Below are positions 42,890 through 53,104 of a stretch of DNA of 64,000 nt, piece by piece. This DNA is from Ahaetulla prasina (taxonomy: Eukaryota; Chordata; Lepidosauria; Squamata; Colubridae). The stretch spans positions 51,628,561-51,692,560 of the forward strand of contig NC_080540.1 of the NCBI RefSeq assembly GCF_028640845.1. Reading direction: 5' to 3'. Both the position numbers and the translations under genes were made by a program. Positions within the stretch are counted from its first letter, which is position 1. Every line of letters starts with the position of its first letter. The notes under the pieces were generated by a model that was not told where the DNA came from, made no database searches, and saw only the letters and a list, made by a program, of their open reading frames with translations.

Positions 42890-44590
42890 TTTTTTTTTAT
42901 TTCGTTTTGTCACAACAGTATACACAAACATTGTCATAAAAAAAAACATATCATGAAGAAAATATATATATATATATATATAAGTAAAGAATATGTATCA
43001 GCTATATTAATTTGATATAATGAAGGGAACAATAGGACAGGAACGGTAGGCACTTTTGTGCTCTTATGCACACCCCTTATAGTCCTCTTAGGAATGGGGT
43101 GAGGTCAATAGTAGACAGTTTTTGGTTGAAGATTTTGGGATTTTGAGTAGAGACTATGGAGTCAGGTAATGAGTTCCAAGCATTAACAACTCTGTTACAG
43201 AAGTCATATTTTCTGCAATCAAGTTTGAAGCGGTTGACATTTAGCTTGAATCTATTTTTTGCTCTTGTAATATTGCGATTGAAGTTGAAGTAGTCTTTTA
43301 TAGGAAGGATATTGCAATAGATGATTTTGTGTGTTAAACACAGGTCATGTCGAAGTCGACGGAGTTGTAAGTTTTCTAATCCCAGGATTTCAAGCCTGGT
43401 GGTATAAGGTATTTTGTTGTTTTCGGAGGAGCGAAGAACTCTTCTAGTAAAATATTTCTAGACGTATGTCAGAGATGTGGTATGGGTTCCAGACGGATGA
43501 GCTGTATTCAAGAATAGGTCTGGCAAAAGTTTTGTATGCTCTAATTAGTAGTGTAGAGTTTTTGGAAAAGAAGCTGCGTAAAATTAGGTTTACAACTTTT
43601 AGAGCTTTTTTTGCTATGTAATTGCAGTGGGCTTTGGCATTAAGGTCATTTGATATGAGAACTCCAAGATCTTTGACAGGGTGGGGGTCGTCAGTAAGGT
43701 AATGACCATCAAGTTTGTACTTGTTGATAGGATTCTTTTTTCCAATATGTAAGACTGAGCATTTACTGGTTGATATTTGGAGTTGCCAAGTTTTAGACCA
43801 ATCGGAAACTAAGTCGAGGTCTTCTTGAAGGGTAGAAGTTTTGTTAGTGGTATTAAATAGTTTGACATCATCAGCAAAGAGAACATAATAACTTGAGATG
43901 AGGTCACCGAGATCATTTATGTATAGTATGAAAAGCGTTGGACCAAGAACACTACCTTGGGGAACGCCACTTTTGACAGGAACAGGATTTGATATAGCGT
44001 TGCCAATTTTGACCACTTGTTGTCTGTTTGACAGGAAGGCGTTTATCCAATTGTGAAGAGGTCCCGAAATGCCGTAGGATTTTAGTTTGAGGAGTAGTTT
44101 ATCATGGACTACTGAATCAAAAGCTATGCAGAAGTCTATGTAGATTGCATCTATTGCTTTTCCTTGATCTAGGTTGCTAGATTTTGCAGTGGAGAAGTTG
44201 CAAGTTACAAGACAATTTTTTTCTGAAACCAAATTGTTTATTAGAGAGAAGGTTGTTTGTTTCAAGGTGGAGTGTAATGGATTGGTTTATGATAGATTCC
44301 ATTACTTTGCATGATACACAACATAGAGAGATAGGTCTGTAATTTTCAACTAGGCTTGGATCTCCTTTTCTGAAGATAGGGATGACTGTGGCTAGAGACC
44401 AGAGTTTTGGAAGGGAACTAGTTTTGAAGGCTTTATTAAAGATTATGCTTAGGGGTTCAGCTATATTAATTGAAAGTTTTTTTAATGTTTCTTTGAGATT
44501 ATAACTCGATTTAAATTTCAACCGTTTTAACCACATTTTAAACATTGATCCATCTGCATCATCAACTTCTTTTAATGACCCCATAATCCC
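42890..44590 (-). mobile_element. Rex1/CR1-group LINE with RT domain, 1.7 kb
   Basis: The 3' end (42890-43440) matches 16669-17271 and 63630-64000. Upstream lie two overlapping minus-strand frames encoding the reverse transcriptase. The element is 5'-truncated (no endonuclease) and ends at a SINE. Confidence 0.85.
43444..44584 (-). pseudogene. Rex1/CR1-group reverse transcriptase, frameshifted
   Basis: Two frames overlap at 44177-44265. The upstream one (44584-44177) has FKTSSLPKLWSLATVIPIFR, GDPSLVENYRPISL, VMESIINQSI and LLSNKQFGFRK, the RT finger region. The downstream one (44265-43444; 273 codons) has AIYIDFCIAFDSVVHDKLLL (motif A), [20 protein letters not shown] (motif B), VLFADDVKLF (motif C, catalytic FADD), CSVLHIGKKN, VKDLGVLISND and ILEYSSSVWNPYH. 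A +/-1 shift at about 44220 separates them. The catalytic residues are intact. It would synthesise cDNA in a Jockey-superfamily LINE. It could be assigned to Rex1, CR1 or Daphne; I cannot separate these by eye. Confidence 0.82.
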
Positions 44591-44800
44591 TTGTGCGGTG
44601 GAGTCTGGGCAACTGAATGGAGCGGATTGTTTACTGGCTGGATGTCCTTCCTGTCACCAATGGGGAACTTTGTTCAGCAGATATATTATCATTGTGCCCA
44701 GAGAGAGAAATATCTGCCTCTACCTAGGATTGAACTCACAGCCTCCTGATTGTGAGGCGAGAGCTCCACCACTAGGCCACTGCACCACTCAATCAATCCA
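44591..44800 (-). mobile_element. Sauria-type tRNA SINE with Bov-B-like tail
   Basis: On the minus strand: box A-like CAGTGGCCTAGTGGTGG, box B-like GAGTTCAATCC, then a body and GACAGGAAGGACATCCAGCC, which matches the Bov-B LINE 3' region. Sauria SINEs are known to share their tail with Bov-B LINEs. Confidence 0.7.
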
Positions 44801-44829
44801 TCTGCATATTATAGCCAAAATTCTTAATC

Positions 44830-45780
44830 CACTTTTTCATACATTATTTAACCCATTCTTTCACTGTTTCAAAATATTTCAGCAATTACGTGTTCATTAT
44901 CAATATACAATTATATTTCCAATTCTGATTTACTTTTCTCCATACCATACATCTTTTTATCCATTTTTAATCTTTCTGGCAACTATGAATGGAAAAACCA
45001 TCAACACTATATCCTTCTGCTATTAATTGTTCTCTTTATTTGATTTTGAATTTTCCTTGGTAGCTTTCCAATAAGTCCTAGTACACGAACCATTTATCTT
45101 TATCTGCCATTTCTCTTCTATATATACTTCTTAAGCTAAAATCCATAAATATGTTTTTTTTACACAACCTCAAGTTTATATCTATTCCACATTTTCAATA
45201 TGACATGTCTAATAAAATGGTTTTAAACTCCATATTCATTTTAACTTTATCATTCCATAAATATATTTGCGTTTGAAACCTCAAATTGTGAAAAACTCTT
45301 CTTTCTCAGCAAAATTCCTTCTTTCATCCAGTCCAAACAAGAAGCAGTGAAATACAATTTCAAATCTGGTAGACCCACTCATCTTTTTTTCCTTTGCATC
45401 TTGTAACACTTTATATTTAATTCATGGTTTTTCCCTTGCCATATAAATGTTGGTATGTCTTTTTGCCATTACTTAAATTGTGCATCCATTGTCAAAACAG
45501 GCATTGTTTCAAACAAAAACATAATTCTTGAAAAATATTCATTTGTATAATAGACATATTCTCCAACAGTGAGGGTTTTTATTTCTCCAGTGTTAACATA
45601 TCCTTCTTAATTTCAGTCTATGTCTTAACACAATCATTTTGAAATAACATACAATCCATATGTGTCATAGTAGGACGCATTTTATATTTTCAGTCTTAAA
45701 ACCCATTTTCTCCATCAGTTCTATCTGATATTCTAATTTCATATTTTTGTTAACATCTTTGTCTTTTAATTATTAATCTT
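44830..45780 (-). mobile_element. Degenerate L1 ORF2, C-terminal half (part 2)
   Basis: Minus-strand translation in broken frames contains a TFIW-GK-P-IKYKVLQDAKE-like block (about 45390-45460) and LPDLKLYFTA-like sequence (about 45340-45390), characteristic of L1 ORF2 downstream of the RT. Heavily mutated. It shows that ORF2-bearing L1s have existed in this genome. Confidence 0.5.
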
Positions 45781-45864
45781 GAAATATGCTAATATACCAA
45801 AACTTGCTACTATCCAGAAGGTCATATCCTTCTGACACTGTAAAATAAAGAAGAATTGAAGTAA

Positions 45865-45968
45865 AATCATAAGAACAGCTGTGGTCATGTAATTTTCCAC
45901 TTAGCAACCACTTCACTGAACAACTGAATTGCTGGTTCCAATTGCCATCCCAAATGAGGACTACCTTT
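45865..45968. mobile_element. Foldback MITE fragment (Tc1/mariner-type family)
   Basis: ACTTAGCAACCACTTCACTG and AATGAGGACTACCTTTA resemble the family at 37198. Diverged. Confidence 0.4.
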
Positions 45969-46179
45969 AGTGACTGTGGATTTACAAGAAGACCCGTGTC
46001 AAGCCGCGAGGCCCAGGGCTTGCCACATCGGGGTGGGATGGTGCATGGATGAAGGGGTGTGTAAGGAACACCATAGCGGCAACCACAGGGCACCAGTGAC
46101 AGGGGGCTGCCAGAACGGCTGCAGCAGCAACAGAGGAGGCCTTACCTTGATTGACTCAGCTTGGCGGCTGCAGAAGTGG

Positions 46180-46545
46180 CGGAGGCTGCAGTGAGCTCAG
46201 CTGAGAGGCGCAAGGGCATGGCCAGGAGAAGAACATACCGAGCAGCTGTTACAGCTTGACAATCAGCTGGACCAGAGCTTCAGTGCATGATAACCACCAG
46301 GGTGAGGCCAGCACAGAGGAGAGGCATGGCTCGCCTATTTAAGGGCACTGGGAGGCGGATGCTCCCAGTGCTGACTTTGCATCTAACAGACTTGCTTCAA
46401 ACAGACTTTATGAACTGCTATTTTGCTGCTGAATGAACTCACTGCCTGCCAGAGTCTGACTGAATAAACCCAGTTTGAATTCAAGCATGCAGAGGTTTTT
46501 TCTAGTGGTGTCGGTATGGACCTTGGACCCTTGAGAACCCCATCT
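46180..46545 (+). mobile_element. Candidate LTR (promoter and poly(A) module)
   Basis: TATA-like CTATTTAAG (46335-46343), a hairpin CACTGGGAG/CTCCCAGTG (46346-46372) and AATAAA (46463-46468) in LTR-like spacing, in locally GC-richer sequence. No duplication, gag-pol or second LTR was seen. The edges are approximate. Confidence 0.4.
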
Positions 46546-47806
46546 TGCTGCACATGCTTATCTTAAGAGGTTACCTCAACAATACTTAGTGTCCTACCTT
46601 GCACTTGAATTTCCAAAAAACACCAATCAAACATGTCATTCATTTTATTTGTTATTCAGTGAGTAAAACCCTTCTCCTCTTTCTAATCCTCATCATGATG
46701 TCAGGTAGGACAGCAGAACTAACAGGCATGTTTTCCTATTTGAAAATCAAAGGTCAAAGTATATGTGCATGTACACATACACACACACAAACAAACACAC
46801 AGACACAAAACCCACTACACCAAAGTGGCTTTGTTATTTATTTTCTGTCTCACTTGGCAATAAAGCATGCCATTGTTATTGTTTTGTTCTTTTTTTTTTC
46901 TTTCCATAGAGGAAATTTTTGACAGGAGAAGAGTTCAGAGGGAAAAAAAAAAGAGAATAGGCAGGTCTTGACAAGCTGTGAATAAAATGATGAGAACAAA
47001 GGAATGTTTTATGAAAAAAGCAAGGACACTGAATGAAAATAGAACTGAATAGCTAATGAAGAATGAGACTGAACGTGTTAACTGGGGGTGGGATGGGAAG
47101 AAACTTTAACAGCAGATAGAATTTGTCTGCATTTGACCTGTGTCTCTATAAATAGCTGCACAGAAGGTTTTCTTTTCTGCTGTCCTTTGCCTGGCCTTAA
47201 AAGGCTTAATAAAGTTCTTGATGAGCTTCTTTATGTTACAAGGGAGCAGTGAAGAATCTCATTTAATCTTAAGAGAGAACTACAGAGGTATTGGTAGCAT
47301 TTTCAAGTACCTGAAGAAAGTTATGTTCTCTCCTCTATTATTCCAGAGTGCTGGTCACAAAGTGATAGTCATAAACTGCAGGAGAAGGAATGAGTATTAA
47401 GGAAAATATTTGAAAGTACCAGCAATGTGGAAATGGAACCAATATCTTGGTGACTGGGCAGGTTTCTCTTCATTGGCAGTCTTTACATAATAGCTGACTA
47501 GTCCTTATCAAGAGATCTTTATTTTGGAATTCTGCGCTAAGTAGATTGCACTTTGGGACCAAGTTTGTGTTGTGTATTGTGTTGGATCTCTTACTTTTGG
47601 GGGGACTAAGTTCCAGTCAGTATTGATAGGGGAAGAGAGGTCCAGACTGCAGGGATCCTTTCTTGTTTAATATCTACATGAAGTTTCTTGATGGAGTCTT
47701 TCAATACTTCTGAATGAGGTATCAGTAGTATGCAGATAATCCTCAATTATGCTGTATGTCTCCATTTTAGGCAGAGTAATGCCAGTGTCTAGAGACATCT
47801 GAAGGG
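46546..47806. other. No recognisable feature
   Basis: Short CA-rich stretch at 46770-46808; otherwise nothing assigned. Confidence 0.45.
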
Positions 47807-47814
47807 GTCTAGAT

Positions 47815-48328
47815 CAGTGGTAGTCAACCTGGTCCCTACTGCCCACTAGTGGGCGTTCCAGCTTTCATGGTGGACGGTAGGGGTTTCATCCGATACTGAA
47901 GCACTTTCCTTTTTTTTAATTTAATTGACTTTTTAAAAAAATTTCATAGCATTATTTAAAAACATTTTCATTAGGTTTTCATAAAATTCCCCATGACAAT
48001 TTAAATTTCTGAAAATATACTATTTGTATCACCTGCGCATAAGTTTAGTTCACGTTACATAAGTGAAACTAAATGGCGCTATAGTGCGACAGCAAACAAA
48101 ACATCCTCATCCCAGAATAGTTCACTCATCTCCCCCCACACCACCCAGCTGTAATAGACAAGCAGAGTGGTAGCTGGCGCCCCCCCCAAACCCAATCCAC
48201 GATGTGCAAGAGGCATGCGCCGATGACGATACACGGTGCATTACTGTGGAACTGGTGGGCAGTTAGAAAATTTTACTACTAACAGATAAAAAAGTGGGCA
48301 GTAAGTATAAAAAGGTTGACTACCCCTG
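47815..48328. mobile_element. hAT-type non-autonomous element, 514 bp
   Basis: Ends CAGTGGTAGTCAACCTGGT and AAGGTTGACTACCCCTG. Perfect duplication GTCTAGAT at 47807-47814 and 48329-48336. No transposase remains. The end sequence differs from the other hAT families in the window, so a separate family. Confidence 0.88.
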
Positions 48329-48336
48329 GTCTAGAT

Positions 48337-48639
48337 GGGGAGAACAACCCCCTGGTCTAGATGGAGAACAACAGGCTTTGATTCAACTGTAGTATGATTG
48401 ACAGGCTCTACGTTTTAGATTCTCTGGGTCCTAGGGACCTTTTATCTCTTGTTCTGTATTAGGTAAGTATGCCCGACAGATCATATGCACAATTTGAGGC
48501 TCCTACTAGATTATGGTTCCTCTTCAGATAGAAAGTGGCAGGAGTGATCTGGAAGGTTTTTGCATATCTTCATGGGATGTGCCAGTTGTGCACATTCCTG
48601 GTTTGTGCCAGTTGTGCTTGTTCTGTTGCTTATATTTTG
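48337..48639. other. No recognisable feature
   Basis: Nothing assigned. Confidence 0.4.
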
Positions 48640-48740
48640 GACAACCATTTGTCTGAAGTCATGTAGGGTTTCCTGCTGAGCAGGGGGATTGGACTAGAAG
48701 ACCTCCAAAAGTCCCTTCCAACTCTGTTATTCTGTTAACT
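48640..48740 (+). mobile_element. CR1 3'-terminal fragment
   Basis: ACAACCATTTGTCTGAAG, GGGGGATTGGACTAGAAGAC and CCTTCCAACTCTGTTATTCT. Confidence 0.8.
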
Positions 48741-48806
48741 GTTAGCCACCCAGAGTCATGTATTATACATGAAATAGTCAAGCTATACATTTATTAAATA
48801 AATAAG
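48741..48806 (+). mobile_element. L2-like 3' tail fragment
   Basis: GCCACCCAGAGTC followed by an AATAAATAAG tail resembles an L2 or L2-tailed SINE end. Weak. Confidence 0.3.
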
Positions 48807-49129
48807 TTCAATTGCTTGGATGGACCATGGCTGTGAATTTTTCAGAAATGATAAGGATCTCTCTGTTATGCATTAAAACTTGCCCTTTTCTTCAATTCCT
48901 ATATGAGTCTTAAGGTACTATTGTTTTAAGAAGCTTGGTGGTTAAAGAAGCCACATTTTTTTCTGTTCACAAAGAAAAAAATACCTATCCAAGATCGAAA
49001 GTAATACTTCCAAATCATTTTTGAAGCACAAACGGCCCTAATATGGGTTTCCTCCTTCTATGACTTTACAATTATCTTTCTAAAATCTACTTGACTTTAT
49101 GGATGTAATTTGAGCAGTCAGGGATGTGG
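48807..49129. other. No recognisable feature
   Basis: Nothing assigned. Confidence 0.4.
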
Positions 49130-49137
49130 GCTATACC

Positions 49138-49274
49138 CAGTGGTGGGATTCAAGTAATTTAACAACCGGTTCTCTACCCTAATGATTTTTTTCAAGAACC
49201 AGTTTGCCAAACTGCTCAGAAAGTTAACAACCGGTTCTCCCAAAGTGGTGCGAACTGGCTGAATCCCACCACTG
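49138..49274. mobile_element. hAT-type MITE, 137 bp
   Basis: Ends CAGTGGTGGGATTCAAG and TGAATCCCACCACTG. Perfect duplication GCTATACC at 49130-49137 and 49275-49282. Interior AACAACCGGTTCTC occurs twice (49162, 49228). Same family as 40434. Confidence 0.9.
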
Positions 49275-49289
49275 GCTATACCACAATAA

Positions 49290-49726
49290 TAATATTATAA
49301 TAATAACAGAGTTGGAAGGGACCTTGGAGGTCTTCTAGTCCAACTCCCTGCCCAGGCAGGAAACCCTACACCATTTCAGACAAATGGTTATCCAACATTT
49401 TCTTTAAAATTTCCAGTGTTGGAGCATTCACAACTTCTGCAGGCAAGTTGTTCCACTGATTAATTGTTCCAACAGGAAATTTCTCCTTTGTTCTAAGTTG
49501 CTTCTCTCCTTGATTAGTTTCCACCCATTGCTTCTTGTTCTACCCTCAGGTGCTTTGGAGAACAGCCCGACTCCCTCTTCTTGAGATATTGGAACACTGC
49601 TATCATGTCTTTCCACAACACTATCATGTCTCCCCTAGTCCTTCTTTTCATTAAACTAGACATACCAAGTTCCTGCAACTGTTCTTCATATGTTTTAGCC
49701 TCCAGTCCCCTAACCATCTTTGTTGC
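49290..49726 (-). mobile_element. CR1 3' end
   Basis: ACAGAGTTGGAAGGGACC through ORF2 C-terminal sequence (minus-strand [37 protein letters not shown]). It has an internal duplication of about 20 bp around 49602-49632 (CTATCATGTCT twice). It is cut by a hAT element at 49727. Confidence 0.85.
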
Positions 49727-49915
49727 CAGTGGTTCTTGATCTTTTCTTTACCACTGGCCCCCTTTAAATACCTTTTGTGGCCATAGACCATGGCCACACA
49801 CCACCAAGACTTAACTCAATATTTAAATCATAACATTTCTTCAAGCCTATGCAGATCCCCTGTGATGATATTGTGGATCCCCTGGAACCCACAGACCACA
49901 GGTTGAGAATCCCTG
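49727..49915. mobile_element. hAT-type element, diverged
   Basis: Ends CAGTGGTTCTTGATC and GGTTGAGAATCCCTG, typical hAT ends. It sits in CR1 sequence after TTTGTTGC, but no matching duplication follows, so the right flank may be deleted. Confidence 0.6.
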
Positions 49916-50289
49916 GGTTACACAATGGTTAAAAAGTATTAAAATAATCTGGTTTGGCTTCAACAACCTCAAAAGGATTTTACCATATTAAAATTTAAAT
50001 CATGTCTATGGAGATTCTCAGTCATCCAGTTATTCGAAAAGTTGCCTTTTGAAAAATCACCTTTGGGAAAGTTTCCCTCACCACCATCATCGTTAAGAAA
50101 ATTAGGCCAGGCCAATCAAATATAAACCAAGCAAAATGAGTTTGGCTAAACATACACTTCAGATGTTGTAAGCAAATATTGACTATGATGCCCTCCTGTG
50201 TATTCCTATTGATACAGAGGTGAGCACTACAGACATGGAGTTTCGCATACAGATTTCCTAGACAGTTGCTAAATATGCAGTTGGGAAGG
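49916..50289. other. No recognisable feature
   Basis: Nothing assigned. Confidence 0.4.
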
Positions 50290-50297
50290 GTGCCACT

Positions 50298-50620
50298 CAA
50301 AGGTGGGTTTCAGCAGGTTCTGACCAGTTCTGTAGAACCAGTACTGGAAATTTTGAGTAGTTCAGAGAACTGATAGTAAAAATTCTGACTGGCCCATTCT
50401 CTGCTCCCAAGTCCCAGCTGATCGGGAGAAAATGGAGATTTTTTGGTATCCTTCCCCTGGATTGGGGAGTGAATGAAAATTTTATAATATCCTTTCCCTG
50501 GAGTGGGGTAGAAATGGAGATTTTACAGTATCCTTCCCCTGCCATGCCCAACAAGCCATTTCACGCCCACCAAGCCGCACCCACAGAACCAGAGGTAATT
50601 TTTTTTGAAACCCATCGTTG
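50298..50620. mobile_element. hAT-type MITE, 323 bp
   Basis: Left end CAAAGGTGGGTTTCAG, right end GAAACCCATCGTTG, flanked by GTGCCACT (50290-50297) and GTGCCCCT (50621-50628). The interior repeats the ATGGAGATTTT...CCTTCCCCTG block (50430, 50514) seen in 28198-28460. Confidence 0.75.
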
Positions 50621-50628
50621 GTGCCCCT

Positions 50629-52486
50629 AGGTCAGCCAGAAAAGCCCCTTATGATATTTTTTCAATGTATGGGTATGAAACACAATATTGTGATCCAAAA
50701 CGGCTTTGGATTTTTTCCTATAGGTAATTCATTTAAAATTAAAAATCTGGAAAGCAAGGCAGTGACACAGGTAATGTAATCAACAGGGTTAAGGCTGAAA
50801 TTGCCATTTTGTTTTAAAATCTGAGCTTCAGTAGAGAAGTAAGAACTGAAAACTACTTTTTTGGGCTATGCTAGAAAATGTTCAGCATTGGAAAAAAAGA
50901 AATCAGCCCGAGCCAAAGGCACTAACCATATAAGTAGATTTTCTCTGTAGGTACTCTAATTTTCTAAGCTGCTGCTTAGAAAAAGTATGATCATTGTCAC
51001 TTCAAAATCCCTTTCAAATTAAAGTTTCTATCAGTCGCTCACAGTTTTATTTAAAAATCAGTCCTCCATACACAAGCACAAGTAGGCATGGATATAGAAG
51101 CAAGCAAAAGAGTAACACATGATAAAACAATCACAATCATTACATTTAGAGCTCCAAGATGAAACAATCTGAATGTTCTACTATTATTCACACTTTTTCT
51201 CCCAACAAGATACAGGGCATGACCTTCAAAATCATGAAGGCAAACCTTTTATTGAAAGGGAGGGTCCCTTTTCAGCTACACTTGACATCTGTGACTTAAT
51301 GGACAAGTACAAATAGTATAGTTTTCTTGGCCATAGCAAGGAAGTGGTGTGCCAGGTATATCCTTTGGCACATTTTCCCCTGAGGTTTCAGTCAAGTCAA
51401 CATCCTGGGATGTTTTTGGTGCCTGTCCAATTACTAATAAGTCTGGGCATCCTCAGCTTTAAAGATCTGTCAGAGATCTAGATGCTTGCCAGTAAGCTGG
51501 GCATTATCCCTTTAGATCTAGTTATTACCTTTCAGCCACCACATTACCAAACAACTTCCATCTGGGCATGTTGTCACTGTAGTGTATTAGCTTAGCCAGA
51601 TGCCAAACACAATCATTTCCAAAGCAAACAGCAACAGTATACTCATAATATTTTCACTGAAAAACAGTTTAAACCACCTCCATTATATAAATTCAACAAG
51701 AATACCCATCTTTTAGTAATAGCACTATTTAAGGTCTAGCCAACTTCATCTTCTCCGCCAGCTCCCCAAATTTAAAATCTGGGAATGTGAATAGAAACAA
51801 ACATGCAAGCAAAGCCTCTTGCCACCAAATATTTATGATCGCTGTTGAATTTCAGTGGCATGCATATGAGGTTCCCCCAAAGAGCTGCAGAACTACACAT
51901 CCCTGAAACCAATCAACATTGCCTCTGACAGCTACTTATGAAAACGTATGCTCAGTTCAGTGATCTTATTGAATTTCATACCATTTTTTTTCCTTGCTTC
52001 GCTCTGTATTAACATCTGATGCTTGCAAATTCAAGGCCTTTTTAATCCTTTTCATGGTGTTGCAAAAAAGGAAGCCAGGAGAGGAATGGGTTATACTGTA
52101 GGTTATATCCAGTTTAGTTGAAACCCAGCATACTCGAAGTCAATCCCTGTATTCAGATCGGATCAAACACTCAAGCCACTCAGTATATATATGAATAATC
52201 CAGTTAACTGGCAAAACAAGGATAAAAGATAGATGAAATCAAAGGACAAAAAAGAGACGTGAATAAGAGCCAAGAATTTATATTATCTATATAGCTCTAG
52301 ATGTATATATCAAAAGACAGAGAACATTTCAGAGCCAATACTGTAAATACTCTTTTATTTACATAATGACAATAGAATAGAGATGGAATACAGGATCTTC
52401 CTGTGATCCCTCCTCTATTCAGTACTTTTAAAGAAACAGTTTGGTGAATGGTGATAATATATCTAACAACGACAAGGAGAAACATG
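50629..52486. other. Nearly two kilobases without recognised features
   Basis: AT-rich, apparently single-copy sequence. No exon-like open frame was found. Confidence 0.45.
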
Positions 52487-53102
52487 CAGTAGTAGCCAAA
52501 ATTGTGGAAACCTTTTGGGAAAGTGTATTTTTGAGGTTTGATGGTTAATAACACCACTTTTTTTTTTTTTTTGAGTTTCAAGATAATCATATCCCACTGC
52601 TGGATTGGCCTGAGAATAGCCCAGACCTTAACCCAAATGAAAGTCTATGGAGCCGACTAAAGAAACTTGTTAGTCAGAAGCGACCCAGCAATAAAACCCA
52701 GTTAATAGAAGCAATCATGCAATCTTGGTTTCACACTATAACAGCTGCAGAACTAAAAGACTTGGTTCACTCCATGGAAAGATGTTGTAAGGCTGTAATT
52801 CATGCTAAAGGTTACCCAATTAAGTATTAATTGACCTGATAATTTTTGTATATCTCGTTTTTTCTACGATGATAATGTTTGTATATGTCATTTTTTTCTA
52901 CGAATTTCACTTTTCTTCTTTGTACTGTAACTGCTATTCTAATAACAAATCCTTCATAAAATTATTGCATTACATTTTTGATTAAATTATCTTTCCATTG
53001 ATATATAATTTTATGGTATTACTAAAAAAAAAAGTGGTGTTATTAGCTAGTTTGAGAAAATACGCTTTTCCCAAAAGGTTTCCACAATTTTGGGCACTAC
53101 TG
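52487..53102 (+). mobile_element. Tc1-like transposon with internal deletion, 616 bp
   Basis: Terminal inverted repeats of about 80 bp start CAGTAGTAGCCAAAATTGTG and end CACAATTTTGGGCACTACTG. A TA follows on the right; the left flank reads TG, probably a mutated TA. Most of the transposase gene is deleted; only the C-terminal end remains. Confidence 0.85.
52573..52830 (+). pseudogene. Tc1 transposase, C-terminal 85 residues
   Basis: An open frame to TAA at 52828-52830 encodes DWPENSPDLNPNESLW, the conserved Tc1 catalytic-core end. The third acidic residue of the DDE triad is the E of NPNE. It continues to IQ/SWFHTITAAELKDLV and a lysine-rich terminus. The N-terminal HTH domains and first two catalytic aspartates are missing, and there is no start codon. 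The frame itself is uninterrupted, which suggests the deletion is fairly recent or the copy spread as a deleted form. Confidence 0.85.
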
Positions 53103-53104
53103 TA

